Positions 39,733 to 49,700 of a stretch of 50,112 nt of DNA are shown piece by piece. How positions within the stretch are numbered: position 1 is the stretch's first letter; each line of letters opens with the position of its first letter. Under the pieces are notes generated by a model. That model searched no databases. It was not told the origin of the DNA and worked only from the letters and a program-made list of their open reading frames with translations. Position numbers and translations under genes: made by a program. Source of the DNA: CAISGS01 sp044376615 (GTDB taxonomy: Bacteria > Pseudomonadota > Alphaproteobacteria > Caulobacterales > Caulobacteraceae); the NCBI GenBank assembly GCA_044376615.1, contig JBILKO010000008.1, forward strand, positions 1 through 50,112, written 5' to 3'.

Positions 39733-40869
39733 ATGGCGATCTTGAACGAAGAACAGGTCATGTTGCGCGAGGCCGCCAAGGCCTGGGCCGATGAAAAATC
39801 CCCTGTCAGTGCCTTGCGAAAGTTGCGCGAGGCCAAGAGCGATATCGGCTTTGACCGGGCGCTTTGGCAGGACATGGCCCAGATGGGCTGGACCGGGGTC
39901 ATTATCCCTGAAAGCCATGGCGGCGCTGATTTTGGCTATCGTAGCCTTGGCCTTGTTCTCGAAGAGACGGGCCGCACCCTGACCGCCTCGCCCCTGGTCG
40001 CAACCGCCCTGACCGCCGCCAGCGCCCTAGTCCTTGGCGGCAATGCCCATCAACAGGCCGCCTGGCTGCCCAAGATCGCGTCGGGCGAGATCGTCGCCAG
40101 CCTAGCCGTCGATGAAACGGCCCATCATGCGCCGAACAAGATTGGCCTGACCGCGACCAAGGCGGTCGATGGCTATGTGCTGGATGGCAAAAAGACCTTT
40201 GTGCTCGAGGGCCTGGCCGCCGACCTCTTGATCGTTGCGGCCCGAACCAGCGGCGGTCCTGCCGACGAGGCAGGGATCACCCTTTTCCTGGTCGAAACCA
40301 GTGCCAAGGGGATCAGCCGTCAGGGCCTTCACATGATCGACCATCGCGGCGTCGCCAATATCAGCTTTGATAAGGTCAGCGTCCATAGCGACGCCGTGCT
40401 CGGCACCGTCGATGGCGGTTTTGGCGTCCTAGAAGCCACGCTAGACCGGGCCCGGATTGGCCTGGCCGCCGAAATGATGGGCACGGCGACCCAGGCCTTT
40501 GAGATCACGCTAGATTATCTCAAGACCCGTACTCAATTTGGCCAAGGCATTGGCACCTTCCAGGCCCTGCAGCACCGTGCCGCCAAGCTCTATACCGATC
40601 TGGAGCTGGCGAGGTCGTGTGTCCAGGCCGCCCTCGATGCCCTGGATGACAAGACCAATGATGTCCGCGCCCTGGCGTCGCTCGCCAAGGCCAAGGCGGG
40701 CGATGTGCTGCATCTGGCCTCCAATGAAATGGTGCAGATGCATGGCGGCATAGGTATGACCGATGCCCATGATGCGGGCCTTTATATGAAGCGCGCGCGG
40801 GTGGCGGAGGCCAGTTTTGGCGGCTCGTCCTATCACCGCGATCGCTATGCCAAGCTCGGCGGCTTCTAG
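39733..40869 (+). CDS. Acyl-CoA dehydrogenase (short partner)
   Basis: A 378-residue acyl-CoA dehydrogenase homologue. Recognisable parts are WQDMAQMGWTGVIIPESHGG, LDRARIGLAAEMMGTATQAF, TRTQFGQGIGTFQALQHRAA and MVQMHGGIGMTDAHDAGLYM. It lacks the E-G-T-x-E-I type C-terminal motif and ends with FGGSSYHRDRYAKLGGF, a pattern common in partner subunits of heterotetrameric dehydrogenases used in steroid and aromatic side-chain oxidation. I infer a complex with the dehydrogenase encoded 0.6 kb upstream. Start: ATG at 39733 behind AGAGGA. Open frame further upstream belongs to the isomerase gene region. Confidence 0.9.
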   Translation: MAILNEEQVMLREAAKAWADEKSPVSALRKLREAKSDIGFDRALWQDMAQMGWTGVIIPESHGGADFGYRSLGLVLEETGRTLTASPLVATALTAASALVLGGNAHQQAAWLPKIASGEIVASLAVDETAHHAPNKIGLTATKAVDGYVLDGKKTFVLEGLAADLLIVAARTSGGPADEAGITLFLVETSAKGISRQGLHMIDHRGVANISFDKVSVHSDAVLGTVDGGFGVLEATLDRARIGLAAEMMGTATQAFEITLDYLKTRTQFGQGIGTFQALQHRAAKLYTDLELARSCVQAALDALDDKTNDVRALASLAKAKAGDVLHLASNEMVQMHGGIGMTDAHDAGLYMKRARVAEASFGGSSYHRDRYAKLGGF

Positions 40870-40872
40870 GCC

Positions 40873-41724
40873 ATGCAGGTCAAGGATGCGGTTGTAGTCA
40901 TTACCGGCGGTGCCTCGGGCATAGGTCTTGGCATTGCCACGGCTCTAGCTAAGCGCGGGGCCAAGGTCATCCTTGCCGATATCCAGGCCGAGCGCGCGGC
41001 TGAGGCGGCCAAGGCCCTGAGCAATCAGGGTCTGGCGGCGAAGAGTTCAGGCCTTGACGTGACCGAGCCCGACAGCTGGGCCGCCCTGGTCGCCCTTGCC
41101 CCCACCCTGTTTGGCCAACCGGTCCAGATGCTGTTCAATAATGCCGGTGTGGGTATGCGCGGCACCGTGCATCAAACTCCGCGCCATATGTGGGACTGGT
41201 CATTCGCGGTCAATGTCACCGGGGCCTATACGGGCGTGACCAGCTTTGCGCCCGCCATGTTGGCCAGCGGCCTGCCTTGCAGAATCGTCAACACCGCCTC
41301 CGAACACGCCTTGGGCCTGCCGGAGAGCGAGCGCGGCGGGATCTTAGCGCCCTATACCTCGGCCAAGCATGCCCTGATGGGCTATAGTCTCTGCATGCGG
41401 CGCGATTTTGCGGGCAGCAATATCAGTGCGGGCGTGATCTGCCCCGGCGTCGTGGTTAGTGATATCTGGGACTCGCTGCGCCATCGCCAGGCCCGGTTTG
41501 GTGGCCCGCGCGAGGTTCCGACGGAGGTCGCCGCGCAAATGATCGCCACTGCCAAGGCCAAGGGCATAGGCTGGGAAACCGCTGGCGAGCGCATTGCCGA
41601 TCAGGTCGAGGCCGACCAGTTTTTCATCTTTACCAATGGGCCTGACGAGACCGAGGTCGCAACCGATTACCAGACCGAAATCATGGCCGCCCTCGCCGCC
41701 TTTAATGCCAAGTATCGGCCCTAA
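40873..41724 (+). CDS. Short-chain dehydrogenase/reductase
   Basis: A 283-residue classical SDR. It has the cofactor motif VVITGGASGIGLGIATAL (TGxxxGIG), an Asp in VILADIQAERA that suggests NAD preference, NNAGVG, the active-site region NTASEHALGL, and YTSAKHAL holding the Tyr and Lys. It probably oxidises a hydroxyacyl intermediate or alcohol produced by the preceding dehydrogenase genes, only three bases upstream. Its TAA overlaps the stop of the convergent CCA transferase gene. Confidence 0.9.
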   Translation: MQVKDAVVVITGGASGIGLGIATALAKRGAKVILADIQAERAAEAAKALSNQGLAAKSSGLDVTEPDSWAALVALAPTLFGQPVQMLFNNAGVGMRGTVHQTPRHMWDWSFAVNVTGAYTGVTSFAPAMLASGLPCRIVNTASEHALGLPESERGGILAPYTSAKHALMGYSLCMRRDFAGSNISAGVICPGVVVSDIWDSLRHRQARFGGPREVPTEVAAQMIATAKAKGIGWETAGERIADQVEADQFFIFTNGPDETEVATDYQTEIMAALAAFNAKYRP

Positions 41725-42971
41725 TAGGCCAGGCCCTGGACCACGGCCTTGAGCCGCTCAATCAAAGAAAACTCGTCCTCGATAAAGTCGCTATCGATCC
41801 ACCAGTCTTCGACTTCTTTAAGGGCCTGACCGACCAGGGGCCCCGCGGGCACCCCCGCCGCGACCACATCCTTGCCCGAATAGGGAAAGCTTGGAATGGT
41901 CCAGCTTTCGCCCAGTGCGATCAGACCGCGCCATTGCGGGGTGGTTGCCGCACGCTCTGACTGTGCCCAGGCCAGCTTGACCCGATCGCGAAAACAGGTC
42001 TTGCCCAGGGCGTAAAGCGCGCGCCGCGCCTCGCGCGGGCTCATCCAGGACACCAGGCGCGGCTCAGTGCCCAAGGCAGCAGCCAAGCGTTCGCGCTGGG
42101 CATTGGATAGCCGTAGCGCCCTGCCCACCGCGTCACCAATCTCAGGATCAGACGGCAACAGCACGGCTAGGCGCAACAGAGGGTCGTTCTCGAACAGCTG
42201 ATCGTCCTCGATGGCGACCAGGCGCTCAAAAGAAGCAAGGCCCGAGCTCTGCGGCAGGATTTGGCTCAGCACGCCGGTTGAGGCCATGAGCCTCAGACTG
42301 GCGCGCGGATCATCCGCGCCAAGCAATTTGAGCAATTCCTTGGCTATGCGCTCAGCTGAACAGTCCTGCAGACGCGCGCGACCTTCGGCACAGGCGGCCA
42401 GGGCCGCCGTATCCGGCTCGCCCTTGCCGTACCAGGCCAGGAACCGGAAATAGCGTAGGATCCGCAAATAGTCCTCGGCAATGCGGGTTTTCGGGTCACC
42501 AACAAAAACCAGCCGCCCAGCCAGGGCATCCTCATACCCACGGCCCGTTAGATCAAACACTGTGCCCTCTGCATCGGCATAGAGGGCATTCATGGTGAAA
42601 TCGCGCCGGGCCGCGTCCTCGGCCCAATTGTCGGTAAAGGCCACGACGGCATGGCGGCCATCGGTCTCGACATCCTTGCGCAGGGTCGTGATTTCATAGG
42701 GCTTGCCGCCGCTCAAGGCGGTGACCGTGCCGTGCTCAATGCCGGTGGGAATGGCCTTAAGGCCAGCCTGGTCCAAGGCCCTCACCACCTGTTCGGGCGT
42801 CAGAACCGTCGCCAGGTCAATATCGTCGATTGGCCTGCCAATCAGGGCATTGCGCACACAGCCGCCGACAAAGCGCACGCAATCTGGGCCACCCGCGGCG
42901 GTGAGTGCCTTTAGCACAGCCTGGGTCGCCTCAGCCTTGATCCAGGCGGTTTTGCCAAGGGCCTTGGTCAT
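41721..42971 (-). CDS. CCA tRNA nucleotidyltransferase
   Basis: A 416-residue class II nucleotidyltransferase. The head domain has FVGGCVRNALIGRPIDDIDLAT, with the catalytic DxD at Asp50/Asp52. The region GKPYEITTLRKDVETDGRH and RRDFTMNALYADAEG are further family motifs, as is RIAEDYLRILRYFRFLAWYG. It adds or repairs the CCA end of tRNAs. The tRNA-Val in this window has a templated CCA, so a repair function is at least part of its role. It is encoded last in a block with a small membrane protein, the NUDIX enzyme and DUF1285. Confidence 0.94.
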   Translation of the reverse strand: MTKALGKTAWIKAEATQAVLKALTAAGGPDCVRFVGGCVRNALIGRPIDDIDLATVLTPEQVVRALDQAGLKAIPTGIEHGTVTALSGGKPYEITTLRKDVETDGRHAVVAFTDNWAEDAARRDFTMNALYADAEGTVFDLTGRGYEDALAGRLVFVGDPKTRIAEDYLRILRYFRFLAWYGKGEPDTAALAACAEGRARLQDCSAERIAKELLKLLGADDPRASLRLMASTGVLSQILPQSSGLASFERLVAIEDDQLFENDPLLRLAVLLPSDPEIGDAVGRALRLSNAQRERLAAALGTEPRLVSWMSPREARRALYALGKTCFRDRVKLAWAQSERAATTPQWRGLIALGESWTIPSFPYSGKDVVAAGVPAGPLVGQALKEVEDWWIDSDFIEDEFSLIERLKAVVQGLAY

Positions 42972-43243
42972 GCTTTCGGCTTTTCCGACTCGAAATGCCC
43001 GGGGCTGACCTTGCCGCTGGGATCAGGCTCGGCCGGGACATAATGCTCGCGGCGATTATCGGGATGAAAGGCGACACTGGCCATGAGCGACAGACCCGCC
43101 AGCAAGGCTCCCGTAAAGATCAGCCAGGCCCAGGGGGTCGAGCCCATGGGCTTGCCGCTGCGTTCAGCCAACCGGCGCCAGATGAAATAGACCGCAAAGG
43201 GCACGGTCGCTAAGAGCAGGCGAAACAGAATAATCCCGATCAT
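42968..43243 (-). CDS. Small membrane protein, DUF6111 type
   Basis: A 91-residue protein with two hydrophobic segments (GIILFRLLLATVPFAVYFIW and WAWLIFTGALLAGLSLMASV), an Arg/Lys-containing cytoplasmic turn and an acidic hydrophilic C-terminus (HYVPAEPDPSGKVSPGHFES). It resembles the DUF6111 proteins encoded between NUDIX hydrolase and CCA transferase genes in alphaproteobacteria. Function unknown. It overlaps both neighbours by four bases, so the block is translationally coupled. Confidence 0.75.
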   Translation of the reverse strand: MIGIILFRLLLATVPFAVYFIWRRLAERSGKPMGSTPWAWLIFTGALLAGLSLMASVAFHPDNRREHYVPAEPDPSGKVSPGHFESEKPKA

Positions 43244-43908
43244 GCATGCACCAGGGCGTCTTGCTCGCCATACAGTCGGTCATAAAGGGCGCGCAACATG
43301 CCCGCCGTCGCGCCCCATATGTTCCAGCCCTCATAGGGCATGGCATAGAAATGCCGCCTGATACCGTCGGGGGAGTCGTAATGCCGCTTTTGATGGTTTT
43401 GCGGATCCATCAGATAGGCAAAGGGCGCTTCAAACACATCGGCCACCTCATCGGGATTGGCCTTGGGCTCAAAGCCTGGATTGATAAAGCCCACCACCGG
43501 CGTGATCAAAAACCCTGTGCCCGTGCGATAGGGAGTCGATAGGCCAGCTATACTGACTAGGGATGGATCCAGGCCAATCTCCTCATGCGCCTCACGCAGG
43601 GCGGTCTGGACGGGGGTTTCGCCCGGGTCACTTCGGCCGCCCGGAAAAGCGACCTGGCCGCTGTGTTTGCGCAAGGCATCGGAGCGCCGCGTCAGCAACA
43701 TGTGAAACCCGCCGTCATAGGCGATCAGGGGCGCGAGCACGGCGGCATGGACCAAGGGCACACTATCGCCCGGGTTCTGATCCGGATTGAGGTCATAGTC
43801 CGACCGAATGGCCAGGCGCGCCCGGCCGGGATGGGCTGAGCCTTCGGCCGGATCAAGACGGCTTTCAATCCAGTGTCGCAATTCGTGCGGCGGCAAGGAC
43901 GGGCTCAT
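43240..43908 (-). CDS. NUDIX CoA pyrophosphatase
   Basis: A 222-residue NUDIX hydrolase. The complete Nudix box GGRSDPGETPVQTALREAHE followed by EIGL is present. The preceding LLTRRSDALRKHSGQVAFPG is the extra signature of the CoA-hydrolysing branch (NudL type). It would cleave coenzyme A or acyl-CoA to 3',5'-ADP and phosphopantetheine. I use the ATG at 43908 (MSPSLPPHEL), which overlaps the DUF1285 stop as ATGA. A start at 43926 would give a longer overlap and six extra residues. Confidence 0.9.
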   Translation of the reverse strand: MSPSLPPHELRHWIESRLDPAEGSAHPGRARLAIRSDYDLNPDQNPGDSVPLVHAAVLAPLIAYDGGFHMLLTRRSDALRKHSGQVAFPGGRSDPGETPVQTALREAHEEIGLDPSLVSIAGLSTPYRTGTGFLITPVVGFINPGFEPKANPDEVADVFEAPFAYLMDPQNHQKRHYDSPDGIRRHFYAMPYEGWNIWGATAGMLRALYDRLYGEQDALVHA

Positions 43909-44498
43909 GCGCTCCCCCCATCCCAAGGCCCAATCGGAAACCAGATGCCATTAGACTGAACCGCCATACAGGGGCCGTCTGGGCCTTGGTGTGGCTCAGC
44001 CAGTTCCGCCAGCTCATAAAAGACGGCCCGATTGATCCGAGCCTCAAGGCCGCGGCGCACATGCAGATAGGGCCTTGGCTCGCCCGTCACTGGGTCCGAT
44101 TGGACGCGGATCGCATGGTCCGGCCCGGCCTCCACCTCATCGCCAACATTGGTCAGGAACCGCAAGGCCTCGCCCTCCCGATCGACGCGCACCGCAATAA
44201 AGGGCGCGTCCTCGACCGTGATCTTCATTTTCTCGACTGGCGTGACCAGATGATAGCCGTCTGGATCGAGGCGCAAGATGCTGGAAAACAGCCGCACCAG
44301 GGCCTCACGCCCAATCGGCGAGCCCTCATGAAACCAAAGCCCATCACGCTTGATGACGATATCAATGTCGCCGCAATGGGCCGGGTGCCATAGGTGCACA
44401 GGCGGCAGGCCGCGCGCCTTGCCGTCGCCCTGCGCCGCCTTGGCCGCGCTCACGACCCCGGCCAGCCCGGTCTGTGTCTCTGCTGGCGCATCGGCCAT
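43905..44498 (-). CDS. DUF1285 protein
   Basis: About 197 residues. The family region starts with LPPVHLWHPAHCGDIDIVIKRD and continues GLWFHEGSPIGREALVRLFS, TPVEKMKITVEDAPFIAVRV and HAIRVQSDPVTGEPRPYLHVR. DUF1285 proteins are small beta-rich cytosolic proteins of unknown function, conserved in the alphaproteobacterial CCA-transferase block. The start is uncertain. ATG at 44498 (MADAPAETQ) is used, with GGGAG about 11 bases upstream. In-frame ATGs at 44516, 44525 and 44555 are alternatives. It is the first gene of this four-gene block and is divergent from the DUF599 gene. Confidence 0.8.
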   Translation of the reverse strand: MADAPAETQTGLAGVVSAAKAAQGDGKARGLPPVHLWHPAHCGDIDIVIKRDGLWFHEGSPIGREALVRLFSSILRLDPDGYHLVTPVEKMKITVEDAPFIAVRVDREGEALRFLTNVGDEVEAGPDHAIRVQSDPVTGEPRPYLHVRRGLEARINRAVFYELAELAEPHQGPDGPCMAVQSNGIWFPIGPWDGGSA

Positions 44499-44595
44499 GT
44501 GGTTTGCGACTCCCATTTCAATTCGCATTGTGAGGTAGGCACGAGGCTGTGACAAGGAAAGGTCGGAGGGCAGTAAAATGTATGGGGACGAACGC

Positions 44596-44632
44596 CCTCA
44601 TATCCCTTAGTTTCCAACGGATTGATATGAGG
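44596..44632 (+). promoter_or_regulatory. Inverted repeat overlapping the ribosome-binding site of the DUF599 gene
   Basis: CCTCATATC (44596-44604) and GATATGAGG (44624-44632) are perfectly complementary with a 19-base loop. The GAGG at the end of the right arm is the ribosome-binding site, seven bases before the ATG at 44640. The element may be a translational hairpin or an operator shared with the divergent block. Confidence 0.5.
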
Positions 44633-44639
44633 ATGGACC

Positions 44640-45326
44640 ATGCCCCTGCTCGATAAGATCGCCTTAGCCATATTTGTCCTGTCCTGGCTGTTCTATGAGC
44701 CGATGCTGAAATGGGTCTCGGTTGGTGGGCATTTGAACAGCAATATGACCCGGGTCCGGGTCGCCTGGATGCGCAATATGGCCCTGCGCGAGAACCGGTT
44801 TATCGATAGCCAGCTGATGGGCCATGCGCTCAATTCCGCCTCGTTCTTCGCCTCGACCAATCTGATCGTGATCGCGGGGGCCGCCGGGGTCCTGTTTGGC
44901 GGTGACCGGACCTATCGCAGTGTCGCGGAGCTAGCCCTACTCGAGCCCGGCTCGCACATCTTGTTTGAGATCAAGATCGCCGTGATCATGATCATCTTGG
45001 CCCGCGGCCTGCTCGACTTCATCTGGGCGATCCGGCAAATGAATTACACTCTAGCGGCCATTGGCGCAGCCCCGCTCAAGGCCACCGATGCCGATTTAGA
45101 GACCTATGGCAGTGCGGTCGCCCTGATCCTGAATCCGGCCTTGAGCGCGTTTAATGCCGGGGTGCGCGGCTATTATTTTGCTCTAGCCTGCACCGCCTGG
45201 CTGGCCGGGCCAGCCGCCTTTATGACGGCAACCTTCGGGGCCTTGGGCCTACTGGTCTGGCGTCAATCCCATGCCAGCGCCGCCAAGGGCGTGGCGCAAA
45301 TCCACCAGATCCTCGCCAAGGACTGA
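44640..45326 (+). CDS. DUF599 membrane protein
   Basis: A 228-residue inner-membrane protein with about four hydrophobic segments (IALAIFVLSWLFYEP, TNLIVIAGAAGVLFG, FEIKIAVIMIILARGLLDFI, YYFALACTAWLAGPAAF). The conserved RVAWMRNMALRENRFIDSQL and a late NPALSAFNAGVRGYYFA identify the DUF599 family, whose function is unknown. It stands alone between an inverted repeat covering its ribosome-binding site and the KgtP-like gene 73 bases downstream. Confidence 0.85.
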   Translation: MPLLDKIALAIFVLSWLFYEPMLKWVSVGGHLNSNMTRVRVAWMRNMALRENRFIDSQLMGHALNSASFFASTNLIVIAGAAGVLFGGDRTYRSVAELALLEPGSHILFEIKIAVIMIILARGLLDFIWAIRQMNYTLAAIGAAPLKATDADLETYGSAVALILNPALSAFNAGVRGYYFALACTAWLAGPAAFMTATFGALGLLVWRQSHASAAKGVAQIHQILAKD

Positions 45327-45399
45327 AACCTCGACAGGGGCCATAAACTGGCTAGTTTGATCCCCAAGGTCTGACAATGACCAAGGGGGAGCCAAAGCC

Positions 45400-46716
45400 A
45401 TGACCGAAACACCTGCCGCCACCATGCCCCCGGCCAAGCGGATTGGCTCAATCATTGGCGGCTCGATCGGCAATCTGGTCGAGTGGTATGACTGGTTCAT
45501 CTATGCCTCGTTTTCGCTCTATTTTGCCAAGGCCTTCTTCCCCAAGGGCGACCAAACCGCCCAGCTCTTAAGCGCCGCTGCCGTCTTTGCCGTTGGCTTC
45601 TTAATGCGGCCCGTCGGGGCCTGGATCATGGGCAGCTATGCCGACCGGATCGGACGCAAGGCGGCCTTGACCCTGTCCATGCTGATGATGTGCGCAGGCT
45701 CGATGATCATTGCCGTGACGCCTGGTTTTGCCACCATCGGCGTCGCCGCCCCGGTCATTTTAGTGCTCGCGCGCCTGTTGCAGGGCCTGAGTGTCGGCGG
45801 CGAATATGGCGCCAGCGCCACCTATATGTCCGAGGTCTCCGCCAAGACCCACCGCGGCTTTTGGACCAGTTGGCAGTATGTGACGATGATTTTTGGCCAG
45901 CTTATGGCCCTGGCAACACTGATGATTTTACAGGCCACGCTTCCGGTTCCAGACCTCGAGGCCTGGGGCTGGCGCATTGCTTTTGGCATTGGTGGTATGC
46001 TGGCCGTGGTCGCCTTCTATTTGCGCAGCGGCCTTGTTGAGACCCCGGCCTTTATCAAGCTTCAGGCCGAAACCGCTGCCGCTGACCCGAACACTGCCAA
46101 GGCCGGCCGCTTGGCAGGCCTGCTCGCGCATCCGAAAGAGGCCTTAATGGTGATTGGCATGACCATGGGCGGGTCCTTGGCCTATTATGCCTTCACCACC
46201 TATATGCAGAAGTTCTTGCATAATACGTCTGGCTTTTCCAAGGAGACCGCGACCAGCATCAGTGCCGCCAGCCTGGTGGTGTTTATGGTCCTACAGCCGG
46301 TTGCAGGCTGGATGTCAGACAGACTGGGCCGCAAACCCCTGCTGATCGCTTTTGGCGTCCTGGGTTCGGCCCTATCGGTGCCAATCTTTACCACGCTTAG
46401 CCACACCACCGACGCGGTGGCCGCGTTTTTGCTGGTGTCCTGCGCCTTGGCTATCCTGTCGGCCTATTCGGCCATCAGCGCCGTGGTCAAGGCCGAGCTG
46501 TTTCCGGCCCATGTCCGAGCCTTAGGCGTCGCCCTGCCCTATGCCCTGGCCAATTCGGTCTTTGGCGGCACGGCTGAATATGTCGCCCTTTGGCTGAAAC
46601 AGGACGGCAAGGAAAGCTGGTTCTACGTCTATGTCAGCGCCTGTATTGCCGTATCCTTGCTGGTCTATCTGACCATGCCCGATACGCGCGACAAGACCCG
46701 GATTCTTGAGGACTAG
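45400..46716 (+). CDS. MFS metabolite:H+ symporter, KgtP-like
   Basis: A 438-residue transporter with 12 predicted membrane segments. GGSIGNLVEWYDWFIYASFS and ARLLQGLSVGGEYGASATYM are characteristic of the metabolite:H+ symporter branch. GSYADRIGRKAAL is the MFS loop 2-3 motif. The closest textbook member by motif is the 2-oxoglutarate permease KgtP, but citrate, proline/betaine and dicarboxylate transporters share the pattern. GGGGGAG lies ahead of the ATG. The stop shares CTAG with the stop of the convergent RND pump gene. Confidence 0.9.
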   Translation: MTETPAATMPPAKRIGSIIGGSIGNLVEWYDWFIYASFSLYFAKAFFPKGDQTAQLLSAAAVFAVGFLMRPVGAWIMGSYADRIGRKAALTLSMLMMCAGSMIIAVTPGFATIGVAAPVILVLARLLQGLSVGGEYGASATYMSEVSAKTHRGFWTSWQYVTMIFGQLMALATLMILQATLPVPDLEAWGWRIAFGIGGMLAVVAFYLRSGLVETPAFIKLQAETAAADPNTAKAGRLAGLLAHPKEALMVIGMTMGGSLAYYAFTTYMQKFLHNTSGFSKETATSISAASLVVFMVLQPVAGWMSDRLGRKPLLIAFGVLGSALSVPIFTTLSHTTDAVAAFLLVSCALAILSAYSAISAVVKAELFPAHVRALGVALPYALANSVFGGTAEYVALWLKQDGKESWFYVYVSACIAVSLLVYLTMPDTRDKTRILED

Positions 46717-49700
46717 GGCTTGTCTTCCGGCGCTTCCCTTGGCGTGATGAAACGGGCGAGCTTGGGCTTGAGCCAGTTCTCCAAATCGTCGATCAGCTCA
46801 TAGACCACCGGCACCAAGATCAGCGACAATACCGTCGAAGTGATCAGGCCGCCAATCACCGCCACGGCCATGGGCTGGCGAAACTCCGCGCCCTTACCAA
46901 TGCCCAGGGCCGTCGGCAACATACCCGCCGCCATGGCGACAGTGGTCATGATAATCGGCCGCGCCCGCTCACGGCAGGCCTCGATCAAGGCATGCCTTTG
47001 GCTTGCCCCCGACCGTTCCAGCTCGATGGCATAGTCAACCAGCAGGATAGAGTTCTTGGCCGCCAGGCCGAGCAACATCAAAATGCCGATCAAGGATGGC
47101 AGGCTGATCGACAGGTTCATGATCATCAGCCCCAAAAACGCACCGCCAATCGCCAGCGGCAAGGCCGACAAGATGGTGGCGGGCTTAAAGAAGCTGCGGA
47201 ACAGCAGTGCCAGCACCCCATAAATCATGCTGATCCCGGCGAAAATCGCCATGCCAAGCGCGCCAAACAACTCCGCCATCGCCTCCTGGTCACCTGCAGC
47301 GGCTGGGCTAACGCCCTCGGGCAAGGCCTTCATGGTCGGGAGGTTATCGATCGCGACAACCGCATCGCCAAGCTGTGCACCATTATCGAGATCCGATTCA
47401 ATCGTGATCTCGCGCTTGCGGTTGAAGCGGTTAATCTTGGCTGGTCCCGCCTGAAACACCACATCGGCCACAGCGCCGAGCGGGACGGTGTCGCCTGTAG
47501 CTGTAGCGACGGGCAAGGCCTTAATGGTTTCGAGATCGGTGCGCGCGGCTTCGCTCAAGCGTACGCGGATCGGAATGCGGCGGCCGCCATCATTGAATTT
47601 GGGTACATTGGCATCAATGTCGCCGACGGTCGCGACCCTAGCAGCCGCTGCTATAGCTTGCGCCGTAGTGCCCAACCGTGCGGCCTCGTCCTTGCGCGGT
47701 AAGATGACGATTTCCGGCCCACTCGGCGGTGAGGAAGGCCTTGGGTCGGCAACCACATCAAGATCGCGCATTTCGCGCTCGACCTGGAGGGCGGCCTTTT
47801 CAAGCGCGGTTCCATTTTCACTTGTCAGAATCGTCTGAACATCGGCACTGCCAAATTCGCCGAGGAAATTGACCCGGGCATCTGGGATTTTCCGCAGGTC
47901 TTGGCGCATCTGCTGCTTGATCTCAGTGACGCTTAGGTCGCGCTTATCCTTCAGCACCACGGTTACCGTGCCATCGCGCACATCTGCCGCCCCGCCACCG
48001 CCACCTGGGCCGCTACTCTCGATCGTCGACCCGACCTGGGCAAAGACCATTTCGGTCTCGGGACGGGTCAGGAACAGACGGGTGACTTCGCCAATGGTGC
48101 GGTCCATATCGGCGCGGGTCGCGCCGGGCGGGCCCTGAACCTTGACATAGAAGAAGTTGAAATCGCTGGCCGGCTGAAAGCCCTTGGGCAAGAGGCCCGT
48201 CAGCATGATCGACAGGACAAAGACGATACCGCCAACGGCGACTGAAACCATCCGGTGATCCAGCGCCCAATCCAGTAACTTGCGGTAGGGCCCGTCAAAT
48301 GGCTTGCGCGGTTGGGCATGACTGACGGGCTTAAGCAGATAGGCGGCCATAAGCGGGGTAACAAACCGGGCCACGGCCAAGGAAAACAGCACCGCGACCG
48401 ATACTGTAAGACCAAACTCCTTGAAGAACTGACCGGACACGCCGGGCATGAAGGAAACCGGCGTAAAGACCACGACAATGGCTGCCGTCGTTGCCACAAC
48501 TGCAAGGCCAATTGAGTCCGCGCCCTCCATGGCGGCGCGATAGGGCCTGGCGCCTGCCTGGATTCGTTTCTCGATGTTTTCGATTTCGACAATGGCATCA
48601 TCGACCAGGATGCCGATCACCAGGGTCAAGGCCAGGAGTGTGACCACATTCAAGCTAAAGCCCATCACCGCCATAAAGGCAAAGGTCGGGATCAGCGACA
48701 GGGGCATGGCAACAGCAGTGATCGCCGTCGAGCGCCATTCGCGCAGGAAGGCAAACACGACCAGGGCGGCCAGACCCATACCTTCAATCATGGCAATCAG
48801 GGTGGCGTGATAGCTGGCGCGGGTCTCATCGACCGTGGCAAAGATCCGATAGACCTTAATATCGCGGCCTGCCTTGACCTGAGCCGCTTGAAGGCGGTCG
48901 ATCGCGGCGGAGACCCGGTCCTCGACCTGCACATCGCTGGCCTCCTTAGTCTTCATGACCTGGAAACCGACGGCTGGCCGACCATTTAGGCGTGCAAAGC
49001 CGCGCTCTTCCGCCGCGCCGTCACCGATTTCAGCGACATCGCTAAGGCGCACATAGCGGCCCTCGGCCGGGATCATCAGATTGCGGATCTGATCGACCGT
49101 ATTGGCGGCGCCAAGCACGCGCAGGGTCTGTTCGCGACCGCCAATCTGGGCACGGCCACCGGCAACATCGACATTAAAGACGCCCAAGGCATCATTGACG
49201 GCATTGGCGGTCAGGCCATAGGCCCGCAGCCTTTGCGGGTCGAGAATGACATTGATCTCGCGATTTACCCCGCCAACCCGCGAAATCTGGGCGACGCCCT
49301 TTTCGCCCTGGAGCGTGCGCGCGATCGTGTCATCAATGAACCAGCTGAGCTCAGCCTGGGTCATGCCCGGCGCGGAAACCGCGTAGGACAAGATGGGCGA
49401 ACTATCCATTTCAACGCGCTGAACAATAGGCGATTCAATTTCGCGCGGTAGGATCTGGCGGGTCTCATCGACCTTGGAGCGAACATCATCCGTGATCTTT
49501 TGCAGATCCTGACCCAGTTCAAACTCGACAACTGTGGTCGAAAAACCCTGAACTACAGTCGAGCGGATGTTTTTGACATTGGTTAGCCCAGCGATCGCAT
49601 CCTCAATCGGGCGGGTAATCTGGTTTTCCATTTCCGATGGCGCAGCGCCGCTCTGGGCAATGGTAATTGACACTGCCGGCAAGCTGACATTCGGAAACTG

